From contig OX438758.1 in NCBI GenBank assembly GCA_949316235.1, forward strand, positions 20,300,694 through 20,364,693: 64,000 nucleotides of DNA. The letters run 5' to 3'. A model generated the notes under the pieces. That model saw only the letters and a program-made list of their open reading frames with translations. It had not been told where the DNA came from and ran no database searches. The DNA is from Oegoconia quadripuncta. Taxonomy: Eukaryota; Arthropoda; Insecta; Lepidoptera; Autostichidae. Made by a program: the position numbers and the translations under genes. Position 1 is the first letter of the stretch; each line of letters begins with the position of its first letter. Shown piece by piece: positions 12,401 through 27,400 of the stretch.

Positions 12401-15400
12401 GACAAAGTTTCAAATGGCGCAGATAATGACAACAATGAAGTTTATTACCATTAATAATTTGACGACCGTTTTGGTGTAGTGGTTAGAAACTCTGCTGCTA
12501 TACCAAAAGGTCGCGGGTTCGAATCCCGCTAGGGGCATATGTTTGTATGATGAATACGAACACGTGTATGCGAGTTATGGATGTTTTTCATTTATATATG
12601 TATTTATTTACAAAAAAAAAATGTATTTGTGTAGTATATCAACCATCTGGTATCCACAACACAAGCCTAGTTGCTTAGTGTGGAACTAGATGGCGCGGTC
12701 TGTATATGTAAAAAAATAATTAAAAAAAAAATAATAGTCCGCCCGCCGGTCCGTGGTTGGGAGGTTTGGGAGAGAAGGGCTCACCATCTCATCATAGATG
12801 CTCTGTGTGTCCGAAGCGCAGTCGTAGGCGGCGTCGTACGTGAACAGCTTGTCCTGCCCCTTGGGGTTGTACACCTGCACCGCCCCCCGCTCCGGCCACA
12901 CCTTCACCACCTGCGACGTCACAACACGTGTTATAAATCACTAGATTGGTTCCCTCTCATCATCACATTGTACACATGTGAAGATATCACCCACACTCCA
13001 CTAACATTATCTGTCCGTTCTGTATAATGTCTACTTGGCATGTCCACAGATATATTTGTTCGATGTATTGAAACTTGCCTTCCTGATGCAGTGCAGTGAT
13101 GTCCACGCTGGTGTATTATTAATAATATCAATTTATAATTTAAACTTTAAAATGCAAGGACGATTGTTATAAAACTTGATAGACCCAAGCAGGGCACGAA
13201 ATTCTTGGGAGTGCCTTATTTGCTTTTCGAAAAACAGTGGCAGAAATTAGTAAAAACAACAGTAATTTAATTAACTATTTCGAAAACTATTTTTTAGCGT
13301 ACTCCCTACAATTTCGTGTACTATTTGTGAAAATCGGTCCAGGTATGTCAAATTTCATTTTCAGTATACCTATCGTCGTCACGTTATGTAGGTATGTATG
13401 TTGAAACGGTACCAACAAATTTACAGTCATGAAATCCTATTAATAAATAAAATATCCATAAAAAAAGAGAAATTAAAATTAAGACTTTCTTACAATTAAT
13501 TTTTTGGTTTGATCCTGACTCAGCTTCTATTAATTTAATTAATATCATAAAAACTATAGTTTATATTATAATAACGAACAAAAAAATCTAAATAACATGA
13601 TTCACTTAACGACAAAAACTATCCCCAAAAAATAAATGACTTGACGAAGTGCGTGACTCGGCTGATATCGTCTGTGTATACTAGTTTTTGTGGCGATAAA
13701 AGCTATTACTGGCGCGGGTTACGTTATTCGTAACATTGATAAAACATACGGAAACGCACATCGATCATACTATAGTGCGCCTAGTGCGGAAACTTCGCAC
13801 TAGTTTATATGTATAGTGACCCGGTTAGCGAAACAAACGGTTGCGGGTTCAAATCGAGAGGTAAATGTTTGTGTGATGAATACGAACATTTATTCCCGAT
13901 TCATGGATGTTTATAAATTTATGTACATTTATCCGTTAACTAGTATTCATAGTACAAGCTTTGCTTAGTTTGGAACTAGATGGTTGGTTTAAGTGTCCGA
14001 AATATTTATTTATTTCAATAAAGTTCCTATTAATAAATAAAAATTTCCTTTCAATAACTTTCAAGGATACTATAAAACAGAAACTTATCAGGAAAGAATA
14101 TCATAAAATATCAAACTATTTAGATGATAATCATCCCTGGTCATAACCAGCTCGTTCGCATGTCAGGCTATTTCACAATTAATAATGATGTAAGTGGTGT
14201 AAGTGTCCGAAATACTTATTTATTAAAGGGGAGTAAACGGGTTTTTTCAGGCACAACGGTTTTGCACTTGACTTGACATCACACCGGATGTTAAATGAAG
14301 ATGAAGTCGAAGGCGGACGCGGTAACCTGGAACCCCAAGCTCATTTGGGGGACTGGTTTATCTTATCTCAAATATCAGAAACACAGCAACATTGCTGTCG
14401 GGGCAACAGACTAAGATATGATAGTGGTAGTACCAACCAAACCCAATACTAAATATGTACCCAGCTGGGAATCGAACCCGCGTTCTGGTTAACATTGGCC
14501 CACGGAGGCAGTAAAAAAATCATTACCACTACGTGTAATTAGTATTAGTATTATAAATAATGAATGTAGCGTTAGCGACCGTTTCCTGGACGAAGCGTGA
14601 TGGTAGGAATGAATGAGCTTATCACGCACGGGCCTGTATTGATTGATGTGACGTCACCGTTGCCATGGCTACAGGCTGCTGGTGTTGAAGCGCCACAGAC
14701 CGTCACCGCGTTATCTCCACGACAACAATACACAGGTAACCAGTAATACAACTACACACAATTTAATTCCGACCCATGATTTTGTAATTTACAACTAACT
14801 GCATTATTAATATTCCGAATTATATATACAGAAATAACAAACTAATATTTTATTTTTTTGTATAGAATTTTTTTAAAGAGGAACGGATCCGCTCGTGACG
14901 TCAAGACGGACCAATCTGTAGTTACCACAAAATCTCAACGTTTTATTTTTCAACGATGGGAGACGAAGCGTCAATGGATTCCATTACTATACATCTTTTA
15001 AATGTCCAATCTTACAACATAATACGGTTACAACACAAGATAAAATAATTCAATCTATGTTACTATCGTTGCGGATTGGTCCGTGTTAGTCAGTGCAATA
15101 GCAACTACCTACAACCGATCGCATTCTACTCGCCAATTACAAAATCAAGGGCCCACCGCAGATTTGAGGCGATGTAGAACAACAACCAATGAGCAATGCA
15201 GGTCATCTCTGACTCCCAAAGAGTGAGGTGCAATGTGCTCAAAGTGGTGAATTTCATCTGATTTGAACGAATGTGTGAATTAAGCAAAGTACTGCCTTCC
15301 GACCTCAGACGCCTTCACTTACAGAGGGCCGAGTGTGAGTTTTGTTTCGCCTTAACTTTACTACCGCGTTCACGTTTACGTGACGATTTGTATGAAGAAA

Positions 15401-18400
15401 TGTGCAGCGCGTCTAGCGGATATAGTTTGCAAAACGATTTTTTTCATAGGGATTTTTTTCGTAAACGCGAACGCGATGGTAAAGTTAAAAACGAGACAAA
15501 ACTCACACTTCGCATACAGAAGCGCAGATATTTTCGTTTTTGTATAACGTAACTATGAGAATCTCTACTTCCCAAATTGCTAACAAGCGGCCTGTATTTA
15601 TTAGAGATATCATAGATCTACCACAAGTAAGAGTTGCATCATGCGTGGTTTTCAGTTGATAAAATCAGTACAGGACAATATAAGACTGATCAATTTAGTG
15701 ATAAAGGCCAACCAATTTATATTCTCTGTGTATTAACTTCATTTCATGTTTTATTCGATTCAGACTCAAGACCAACCAAAAAGATGGCCATAACGACAAA
15801 AAATAATAAAATTGGGGTGTCTTTTTGTACCCGCGACGTCGTAGTGTAACTATTCATCTTTTTCTAGCAATACTATTGCATATTTATTGGTGGTGGTCTA
15901 TGAGAGCTACACGCCGTCAAAATATTACTATTGCGTGGTGTAATTCTGAGAATCTAAGGCTTAGACGGTTTACGCCCTCTGAGATTACGCTTACGTGTCT
16001 TTTCTGTACATCAGTTGTATTACTTGCCTTCTACCCGAATACGTGACGTCAATGGTCAAATCACACGAGCGATTTCTTATCGACCAACATAGCATTTTCT
16101 ATCCACCCTGTGAAAACGGAAAAGCTATTGGCCAATAAAATATCGTCCGTGTGGATGTCAGGTGATTTACGTTAAATTACAATAACCAATGTTAATTTAT
16201 ACGTTGGAGTCAGCGTCTGTATAATCGTAGTTGTGTTGCAATAGAATATAATGGTTTCAAATAGAGCTACAAATAGAGACATTTTATTTAATTAAATCGG
16301 GAATGAAAATCAGTAGAACGATAGCGAATATTCACTCACTATCGCTACAATGCATTCATATGACATTTAAAGACAATGAAAAGCTACTGAAATAAGCGTT
16401 ATAGGTACATTAATTCTTGTCATTCGATCTTGTCAGCGAAAGCAATGAAAACAAACACGATCTTTTTCAAAGTGATATCGTAATCCATAGCGGAAGCTAT
16501 TGCGAATATGATTGCAGTTGCGGTTGCACTACTGGATCCTCCAGGGTGTCATGGAAAATACTATTGCGTTTGTCTTTATAATGGTACTAACATGTACATG
16601 GATGAACATGGATCAACCAAGGTCTATTCTAGCCCATCTCTATACCCGTAAGGCTGTAACTTCTATAGCCAGGATCAATAGCGATATAACGTCCCCTGCT
16701 GAAGTTAATGGCTGTTGAATGCAATGCCTGCTCGTGAAATGACTCTAGGAAAGAAAAAAGAATGACTACGGTACCCTAAAATGGGTGTAAAGGTGGAAGA
16801 AATCGTTGTCTATCCACGTACAAATAGAAGTGTAGCCAGAGGAATGCAAAACCCTCGCTAAAAGCTAAAATTAGGCGGGCTGAGTAAGACTAAGTCCTTT
16901 ATGGAAATAGAATACACCACGGACATCGCCTAGGAGAGCAGTCACTTATTGATCAGTAGCTAACAGTAATACGAATGGCAGAAGCTAGATGATCTATCGG
17001 AACCAGATACGATTATACAGCACTTTATTAATTCTAAACTATAGCAGCATTATGTCCCTTCTCCAATGTTCTCCTCCATATTAGGTGAGACCTCTCCCTG
17101 TGTTAGTGGGACTCACACCTGTAAGGGCACGTCCACGGACGCTTTGTCCACCGCTGGCTTGGTGGGAGTGGCGGACAGGCGCTCGTACCATTTCTGGTCG
17201 GTGCGGCCGGCGCTGCGCCGGACGCTCTTTGTTACCTAAGGGTGTAGGATACTTCAAGTACAATAATACACATATCGCTTGCCTTTGCTTTTGTTGGAAT
17301 ACATTGCGAGTCAAGGTTTTGATTTTTGAGCACTTCATTTCCCGAATCAGTTTGAATAAGTACACTTGAAGTTGTGACCAAGAGATATCTTGTTTGAACT
17401 TGACCTATATGAACACATTTTAATGAACTTCCAGTTATGCTAGAAAATGGGGGAAAATCTCGTTGTAACTATTTGTAACTTTCTGTGACGGAATTATATC
17501 CTCTTTATTCAATAAAGTTTAATTTTCACGGGACTTTTTCAGCTTCACCGGGCGGGTGGGCGAGCGCGGGAGCACTCTGCCCGTCTCGTGCATACAGACA
17601 GCTCGAGATGCGAAGTTTGCAACCGACGCCTAGCCCGCGGGGGCTCGAACCTCGGCTTAGGGTGAAATTAAGGAAGGGAAGCCGCCTATGCGTACCCAGG
17701 TCCTCCTTACTGCCGAGGAAGGTTGCTGCGGGGTTTTAGTGATTATTCCACCCGACCCACCGTCGTCCCTCAGGCGAGCGATATGCTCGCGTAAAAAAAG
17801 AAAACGGTGTCCTGTAGTAGCGGATAAGCCGCCCCACGATCACATTTTAACCAGTAAACTATATCTCCTAGCAATTTAAACAGCGTTAACTCTTTTCCAA
17901 TAAGAAAAATAATGAGCACAACACTGAAAAAAATCCTGCGGTGAACTTAGCAAAAATAAAAATAAACTCTATTAAATCTACTTTCTGGAAATAGTATGAT
18001 TAAAGTCATTCAATTATTTTTCTTATTGAGAAAAAGTTATCGTTGTTTGAATTAGAAAAACATTTCCGTACTCCACGTTGTAGAGCGTTAATCTTCATTA
18101 GAATGTTTTAACGCTGTGCAAGCGGAATTTAAAGAAATCTGTTTCCTACTGGCATTATGACTAATCCGTCTTGATATAAATAAATATCTGCCACCAAGTA
18201 ACTAAAAATATTGGTCGCGGGATACCGCAGGATGCAGCCAGCTTCCAACCGGTCGCTCTGGACATCTATGGGGGAGCCTATGTTCAACATAGCCCAGGGA
18301 AAATAAACTGTGACATCGGAAAAAACGCCGAACCGCGATTTCCTTTAAGTATTCAATAAAATGTACTGGCTCCTGATATACAGGTCGCCCTAGTTTAGGA

Positions 18401-21400
18401 GTCAAGGCTATGTAAGGTCAAGGTTACAGATCTCTTACATGTTTATGTGACAATTTTTTTTTTTTATTATTTTCGCTTCGCACTTCTTTGTTTTATGTGT
18501 AAGTTTGACGAACAGATTCCAGCAGGGTATCAACTGTTTCTATTTTTTTTCTCCTTCTAGATAAGGATATAGAGTGCTCGAAAATGGCTACATAAAGTTA
18601 AGCGTCTACACTTCAAGAAAAAATTAAATGAAGCGTCTAATGATTGGCCACCTGAAGGTCGTCTGGTCGCGAGAGTGGATGTCGCCGGAAACACTCGACG
18701 AGATCATTGAGCTGTCGGTACAGGGAGTTGCTCAAACCGGTCAATTTCACTGTACCGCAAAAACTAACAACGCAGCCGTTAACTGGCCGGTTAACTACCG
18801 TGTTATTATAATTTAACCACTCCAACTACAGCAATTTACTTTGGGTCGTTTTAGATATAGTTTTCAATTATTTGTGGAATCAACGAGGTACTTGGGAGGT
18901 GCGGATAGATAATATTAGGTCCCCTTACCTATGAAATTGGCGTTTTGTATGAAGAATTTAATTAAGACTGTTTTCTCCATACAAACATTTTTGATTTGTT
19001 TTTGGGAACGGCAAATCCAAATTTAGCTAGACTTTGTGTGTATTATCGGATAACGTTAAGTATAGGCAGCGTTAATTTTTAAAAGTAACCGCTTTATAAA
19101 AGTTTCAGCGAATCTAAGAAATGATTATGGGAAGCACATGAAAAGAGCTCTGTTCAAATTTTTTTATTATGTGATTTAGCCCAGAAATTAAAAAATATTT
19201 CATGTGAAACCTTGAAATAATATTCTATTTTCCAAATAAAAAACTAATTTGGATATAGCTTTGAAAATCGCAGGAATTGGTACATATATGATTAACGAAG
19301 AAAAAAATCTCCAATTTCATAGGTAAAGACCCAATATTATCCAACCCGCAAGACTGCTTTGTTGCTCTGATAGACTGAGGGCCTCATCATCAGAGACGAT
19401 CATAGCAGAGACGGTCAAATTCAGTTTATGTGATGATCAATAGCAGTATAATTTGATAACCACTCGTGACGTAAAACAGCAGCAGCTCTGTTGGCGCGGA
19501 GGGAGCAAAAAATCTCCTATCGAAACCCTTCCATGGGTTATGCTGTGTGGCATTTGCAATTCGATATAGGATCGCTCACCATTGCAGTAGGGCAGGAGGC
19601 AGATCCAGGATTATATTCTAGTCTGCTACGTATTTTTCCAAATTCAAGATTTCAGACCGACAAAATAAGTCAAAAATTTATGGCAATTTTGGAAGTCTAT
19701 GGAGGCCTACTCCCTAGATCCGCCATTGCGACAGAGCAGAAAAATACAGCTAATACTCGCCGTAGTTGGACAGTAGTCTGCATGTAAAGTGTAACATTTT
19801 CACATAAAACTCCACAACTGGACAAAGTCACTGCCGAGGTATGATTTGCATCAATTTCCGTGAGAGGATTTGCCCGGTGACGATCTCAGATTGTGAGGAG
19901 ACTCGAATCGATGCTGCTGCAGCTCATCAATCGGGTCCGCTGCTGTTACGACTTCCCGGGAAGAAGGGCTGGTTCTATAATAGTTTATGCCAACTTTGAC
20001 ATCCCGAAAAATCGCTATCTTGGACGATGCGCTGTGCGTGCATCTCACAAAAAATATAATCATGCAAATAGTAAATATACATGTGTGTTTTTATCTTATC
20101 TACCTTTTCATGCGGGTTTACCTTTCAAGTGTATATGAGTCGGCCGAGTGTTTACTAAACAAAACATGCAATGCTCTCTGTAGGTAAGCATTTGCTCCAT
20201 TCTCTACTGCGGGTACCTATCTGCCGATTGATCTGCGTGTGCGACGAGCGTGAAGGTCGTCCGTCGCCGAGCGGTCAGATGATCTATGCCTAAATACGGA
20301 CAACCCGCCTATGGACATTACCGCTTAATGCTCACCTACTTACAGAGTCGAGTGCAATGCGCGTGCGCTTCAACCTGCGGACTGTGTGATAGCATGAGCG
20401 GAGCGGAGAGCGAATTTGTATTACAGAGCATTGTACGCTAAGGTAATTTGCAAACGCATTCATGAAGCATTCGCCATTCGTTTTCGATTAGCATGTTTGG
20501 GCTTTGGAGGGTATGTTTCATATTTCAATTGAAGACATTCCTTAAGCCAAGTCGTTGGTCTACAGGGGTGGCTTAAAAACACGATAGTGTAACGTAGTAA
20601 AACACGTAGAAACACGACACATTGAACCAGTGTGTTGGATTATGTATGGCCCACACACACCGTCTCCTTTAGAGAGAACGCTGTGGCTCAACAGTGAGGA
20701 CGAAGCTGTTGACACAATCTACACTCGGCATCTTCAATGACGTTAACGTTGGAGGGAAAGATACACTTCGTTAGTGGAACGTACGACATTAGTAGAATTG
20801 ATGGTCGTTGAGTGTGAAAATGTCGCATTTAAACAAACGCTCCAACGCTGTAGCGGACGGCCGCGCCGCTCGGCTGTCACACCAATATATGATTTACAAA
20901 TTAGGTAGACACTTTTCCTTTCAGTTGCATGTTAGGACTACTCTGTTTTATCGACATTTTACTTTTAATTTTACAAGCTTACTTACTGAGGTACTTGTTG
21001 AGGATCGAGCTACAGAGGGCGGCGGATTCGTTTAATTACGATAAATTATAACCACGAACGCTTGATACTGTAAATGTATATTTTTCACTTGACGTTGAGA
21101 TTTGTCACATTTATAATATGTTTCTAAAATACACAGTAGCTATACAACCAGCCATTATTTGTCCTCTACACTCCCCAAACGAAAGAGCGAGAAAACAAAG
21201 CTCACATCTGAAATTGTCGCGGAACTTTAACTATCCTACCACTGCGTGTACGCACCGTTACATTCTCGTCCTGGTGATTATTTGTTGACGATGGCACAGC
21301 TGACTCGTCCACTGAAGTTAGTTCACGAACTTCCCCGGACGGAGGACTCGAAATTTCCAAACTGTATAATCTCTTGTAGGGTCTTATCTTAACCCCATCC

Positions 21401-24400
21401 GTCGTTCTTATCTTCGCTACCCTAGCGTGGCCATCTCTACCAGGAAACACTTCTAGAATGTAATGTAATCTCTTACCATCTTTCCATAATAAACCGACTT
21501 CATACCTGCCATCTGCATTTACTGTCACTGTGCTCTTGAAAGATTCCATGGCATCCGTTTCTATCGACTTCTGTGTCTTGACTTCAATGGGGTCGGCAAT
21601 ACCAAGAGTCTCCAACTCCCATAACTTGCTAAGATCCGAATTGAAATAAGCGGATGTAGATGTTGAAGGACCGCATGATCCTATTGTCTGACCCTGTATA
21701 GTCCAGCCTAATTTCGTCTTTACTGCTACTAAATTATCGTTAATATTAATAAATTGGCTTGTAATCAAGGATCCCAAATAATCCGAGCCAATCAACAGAC
21801 TTATTTCTAACGGTTCCTTTCCCTGATCCGACAACACAACGCTGTTAGCCTTTAATAAAGCTATAGCTTCATTGGAACTCTCTATTCTTGGTACATGGCC
21901 ACATATCTTTGCCTGGTCTAAGACCTTCATACGTAGACAGAAATTGTCTTCCAGGCTTTCTACATGTACCTCGTAAAGCTTGTGTACTTGCCGAGCCGTC
22001 TCCGAACCGCCAAAAACAAAATGACCGAGCATTTCTTCGCCAATTTTATTTAAACTCAATTGTTTAGCGAGTTCTCCTGTGATATACGATCTTTGCGATC
22101 CAGAATCTAATAACGCGCGCACAATTATTGCTCCTTTACGCGACTTTATGCGAACCAGTAATGTTGGCAAAAGGGTTATATCATTTTTATAACACAACAT
22201 TACCCCCTGGTCCTTGCTATTTGCAACATCTTTCGTTGACTTAATATTAATGATCTCCGCACACATAATAGCATGATGGCCTCTATTGCATATAATGCAC
22301 CTCACTATCGCCTTGCATTTAAAGGCATTATGCCCCTCCTTGAGACATTTAAAACAAGCTCGCTTATTCTTCAGCATATCCTTCCTCTCTTGTAATGGCA
22401 TCTCTCTGGCCTTCAAGCATTCTGAGCTGGTATGCGATAGCTTGGTACACCACAAACAAGCCTTTGGTTCTTTCATTTTGTCTGATGATGATTGTCCTGC
22501 TACGATACATGCCGCAGTTGGCAGATGATCGGAGGTTGAAGATGATCCTGCTTCTGTCTCAAAGCCCATTTTTGCCATTTCTATCCTCTCCTCACTGTCT
22601 ACCTCTCTGCCTAAAAAGCTTAATAATTCAGCCAACTGGTTAGTCTCATGCCCATCAGTAGTTGAAGAGCCAAACTGTCGACGGCATCGCTCCCATGCGC
22701 GTAAGACATCCTCTGAGAGAGTGGACTCCACCATCGGATATAACATAGACGCATACTTCTCCTTCGTAACTTTCAAACTTTCAAGAGCATGTAATTGTGT
22801 CATAAGCTTGTCATATAAGACTCTAATGCTTGAAGTTTCCTTATTTAGAACCAGTTTCAAAAGCTCTCGAATGTGCATTTCTATGAGGAGATCGTCTCTA
22901 GCAAAACGCGACTTAAGCATCATAACAGCCTTCTTATAATTAGGACCCGAAGGAGGAAAACTTTCTACTAACTGTCTCGCCGACGTACCTGGGACAGTAG
23001 CCTGCATTAGATATTGGAATTTATCCTCCTCATCCAAGGATCCATCCTCATCAATTTTCTTAAATTGGCCCCAAAAACCCAACCAATTTTTTATGCAGCC
23101 GTCAAACTTTTTTAATTCTATTTTCGGCAATACATATTTCCGTCTTTCTATCGCCTTACTCGCCTCTGATGATGAATCGTTTACCTCCTTGAGGTACTTC
23201 GCGCATTCTGACTCTAAGGTGAAGTACCTATACTCATATGACTCAACTTGCTCGATTTCCGAAAGCAAAGTTGATTCGTCGGTGATGTCAAGAAGGTGAC
23301 CCTTGAGGCTCTCATCGACCTTGAAAAGGTCATCTGCCTTCTTCTTAAGCCATTCTCCTGCTCTGGAGATGGTTTCTGGACTTTTCTCTTTCGCTGTCAT
23401 ACATATCTCTAAGGCGTTCGCTGCCTTCGTAAAAAGACTACGCGCAATGCCGCGCTCCTTTCGTAGCTTGTCTGCCATTGTCACGGTCGCCACTTGTTGA
23501 GGATCGAGCTACAGAGGGCGGCGGATTCGTTTAATTACGATAAATTATAACCACGAACGCTTGATACTGTAAATGTATATTTTTCACTTGACGTTGAGAT
23601 TTGTCACATTTATAATATGTTTCTAAAATACACAGTAGCTATACAACCAGCCATTATTTGTCCTCTACAGTACTCGTATCATAATTTCATTGCGAAAGTT
23701 TGTTTGTCCTTCTTTCACGTCGTCATCGAACATCAGAAATATCTAATTTTTTCCATAAGGTTAAGACTGATATTACTTTTTCCAGGAAAATATATCCAAG
23801 AGGACACTGACAGAGGCTAGTTTTTCGAAAATACTATATTTAGTTTAATTTTCATAATCGTGCTGTACAAAAAGATGAGTGTTTATCTAATGATAAGATA
23901 TATTTAAGATAACATTTATTCGCATCTATGATCGATCATTGATCACACACATAAGAATCTTATGTTACGAAAGATGAAAACAAAAAAAAACCTTACAGCC
24001 GCCCAAGACAGGACAAACACTGGTATTCTGCCATCAACAGAGGGCGTTTAAATGCATGTTTAATGACTTTATTTAAAACATGACAAAAAAGTAAAATACC
24101 TAATTAGTAAGTACCTACATGAGCTGATGTGTAGTCACTTTACCTATTGGAGTTAATTAATAAAGTATAATTAAGATATTTCCATTAAAAAAGATTTACC
24201 CAACTATTATTATAAACGCGAAATGTTGTATGTTTGTTGCTCAATCACGGCAAAATGGATGAACAGATTTGGATTAAATTTGGTATATAGGTAGAACATA
24301 TTCTGGATTAAAACATAGGATATTTTTTATCCCATTAAAGTGAGTAGTTCCCGCGGGATAAACAAATTAAATAAATCCGCGGATAAAGTTATTCCTTTAG

Positions 24401-27400
24401 ACGAAACCGCGGGCGGAAAACTAGTATTGAAATAAAGCTTAATTGAATACCTTACTAACACAACATACCACAGACATACACAGCATAAAACAAATGAATA
24501 GATACACTAATTCAGAGTGGTGTCAGAAGGAGCCCATTGTTAGGAACAACATCACTTCTCTTTTTTTTTTTTTTTTTTTTTTTATGCATAACGGGTTGTA
24601 ATTAAATCATAATGCAAACAACATTAAACATCTTAATTGATGACTTATTCACATGATGCTTTCAAAAACCATCATCTGTTTCAAGTTTTAGATAGATCAC
24701 TGGTTTAGTGTTTCCTGACTCTGGAGAGATGTGAGTAATGTCCTCCAACATGTTCAGTATACAAAACTTTAAATCTGAACATGTAATGATTCTCCTTGTT
24801 GGACTAAATATTTAATTAATAAAGAGATTACTTGATATAAACAGAAGTGTATAAAAGTATGGCAACACTCAATGCTAATGGCATGCACAACTATATGATA
24901 GCTAATACTGCACAAGTGTGTAATTCAATAATGGACAACATCTGGCCCGGGTGCAGCAGCAATTCAGGAGTTAATCTGGTTCAGTTGTGCCACTAGCAGA
25001 GTATAATGTATATGGCTTCAATATTGGCATGATTATATCAAGAAATACTTAATAATAATAAAACAAATATTTCACACCTTAATCCACTACAGAATTTAGA
25101 CCACCCCCAAGAATTTAATCTGGATATTTTCTTTAATAATTTATATACAAAGGACTGGATTTTACTGGACTTCTTAAAATCATATTCTATTATTTCTCAA
25201 TTTAAATACCTAAAAATAAATATTTTAGACACCTAGTTACCACAATTATCTAGTTCCAAACTAGGCAAAGCCTGTACTTATAGGAGCAACAAGACTGCAA
25301 TAAAAGTAACTCATTGGAATTTTGTGTTTTTAAATGTGTTATGAATTTCAGTTTAGAATGAACTACCACCAAATAATAAGAGCTGAAGCATTATTGGTGA
25401 ACTTCAAATGATCAGATAAAGAGAATGTGTCACTAGTTAAGAGGCTGACAGCAGCCAATTGCGTTGAAAGATTATCATTTTTTGTAAAGCATATAGCTCG
25501 TATCATTATAAAAAAAGTTATAGGTAAAATTGATCATATTTCTGACATGATTCATGTTTTCAAAACATAATTACACAATCTTCTCTCGATAGAATTTAAT
25601 TGCAAAGTAGCATCTAAAAATGCATGACATCTTATTTTTCTCAGATATGCATTCACTAACATAAATGATATTTTGTACAATATTGTGTCGTATATGTTAC
25701 TAAAACAAATTCATGTTTTAGATTTTCAATAATGCGTCTATTTTAATTGAAATAATTAATTTTGTGATTTGCACTTACGCCCTATAATTCTAAGTAACGC
25801 TTTCTCTGTTACTCGTACTCAATGCGACAGTGATCGCTTAGGCGCGTTGCTGGATGGACCTGTGTTGTGCGCTGAGACGCTCTCCCAAATATTCGAACTT
25901 TTTTTCATATTCATATTCAGGACTTTCTTTTTCTTGTTTTGTTTATTTAATTAGGGTAAAATTTTGTATGTGTGTAAATAATTTTATTTATTAGGTAGGT
26001 AATCACAGTTGTAAATAAATAAGTTGGTAAAGTTAATAATAGAAAATGGACTCGAAAAAAAAACAAAACCGAAGAAACGGCAATATAAAAGAAATCAGAA
26101 ACACATGATGGAGGTTGTAAAGTAAGTATAATAAAATATTATATCTCTTTTTAATTAATTAAGTATGTACATGAAACACCAAATTTATAAAACGCAACCA
26201 TAATTATGTTTTCACTATTTTGTAGTTGCGTCTACTGATACGGGATGTATAGGTACCTTTTTTCGTCACCGCTTATGTAAGACGTTTGGCTCAGTCGACT
26301 TGGGCTTGTCGCTTGAATTTCGTCGTGCTGGATCGATCCCAGTACTTTTCTTGTCTTTTTTATTTTATTTGCTTTTATTTATTGTATGTCTAAATAAATC
26401 CTGTAATCTTTTTTTACATGTCTAAGTGATATTTATCAAAAATTTCATTTTTGTGCATGGCTGTGTACTCATTATATATTCCTAGGTGCTGACGTACTAC
26501 AATTCTTTGATTTTCAGTTCTAAAAATCATTTGGGCCCTGAAGAGTCATCAACCGGACTTGTTTTGCAAGAGTGAGTAAAATTATTATTTTTACCAGTAT
26601 CTAGGATTTCTGAAATAGATAATAGGCAATATTGTTATTTTTGACCAAAAACAAACCTTGTCGAAAGAAATATGTAAAGGTCATCATAAAACAAAAGCAT
26701 AACTTTGAGATTTTTATAAAATGATTGCCAATGGGACATATAATAAAAATTATATAAAAAAAAACAAATAAATTCCTTTCAACCGCTAAAATAATCTATT
26801 GAGAATTACCATAGACTTACGAAAATCACAGATTCGGCCATCATACTATATAAGGTCTAACAAAATTAACCCGACAAACGTTGCAGAGTGTATGTATAGG
26901 ATGTACCTATTACGAAAAAAATAAAAAATAAAACATTAAAGTTAACAGATTTTATTCAAAAAGTTTTCCTGAAGTGTTTCAATAATATTATCTTTTAATG
27001 ACAGGTACGACATTGAGGCACAAGGTGTTCAGAAAAAAAAAAGATGAAGAGGTATGTACTAACTAATGGCTTAGTAACCTGAATGGTCAACTAAATGTCA
27101 AACTAACGTCAAATGCGCTATATAATATATGAAATAAAAGACAAAAACTAATTCCTGACTACGGAAAATATGACTAAAAAGTATTTTGTTCGTGATGACC
27201 GCCTTATTGTCTTGTTTTTTGAGAAACACTTAGGCCAAAGACGAAATAATAATAATAATGGGCCGTAGTCGGTAAAAATAATATTAACTAATAAAATAAT
27301 AACGAAAGTTTTCTGTTTCAGACTTATCAGATTACAAGTGATCAGAATACGGAATAAGAAATCTGCATCTGTCGGCGGTTTGTAGCCAACTCGCATTTTT

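Larger units (their letters stand above)
20996..23669 (-). mobile_element. BEL/Pao LTR retrotransposon, internally deleted, non-autonomous
   Basis: Two LTRs of 175 bp (20996-21170 and 23495-23669) appear identical by eye, begin TG and end CA, and are flanked by a 5-bp target duplication GTACT (20991-20995 and 23670-23674). The coding strand is minus, so the 5' LTR is the right-hand one. Two bases inside it the sequence reads 'TGGCGACCGTGAC', suited to a tRNA primer-binding site, and a purine-rich 'TTTGGGGAG' abuts the other LTR. The single ORF keeps Gag, zinc knuckles and protease but lacks RT, RNase H and the integrase core. LTR identity argues for recent insertion. Confidence 0.9.

Noticed and set aside
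12463..12539. tRNA-like sequences with A and B boxes (also at 35259, 63289, 63819)
   Set aside because: Each is followed by the same SINE body and tail and none folds into a convincing complete cloverleaf with paired acceptor ends, so they are SINE heads, not tRNA genes.
19491..19787. 98-codon plus-strand ORF in the kinesin intron
   Set aside because: No recognisable domain, intronic composition and no splice context; length is within chance expectation for this much sequence.
23479..23493. GTG start for the BEL Gag ORF
   Set aside because: This segment overlaps the presumed primer-binding site next to the LTR. The first ATG, at 23478, is the sensible start.
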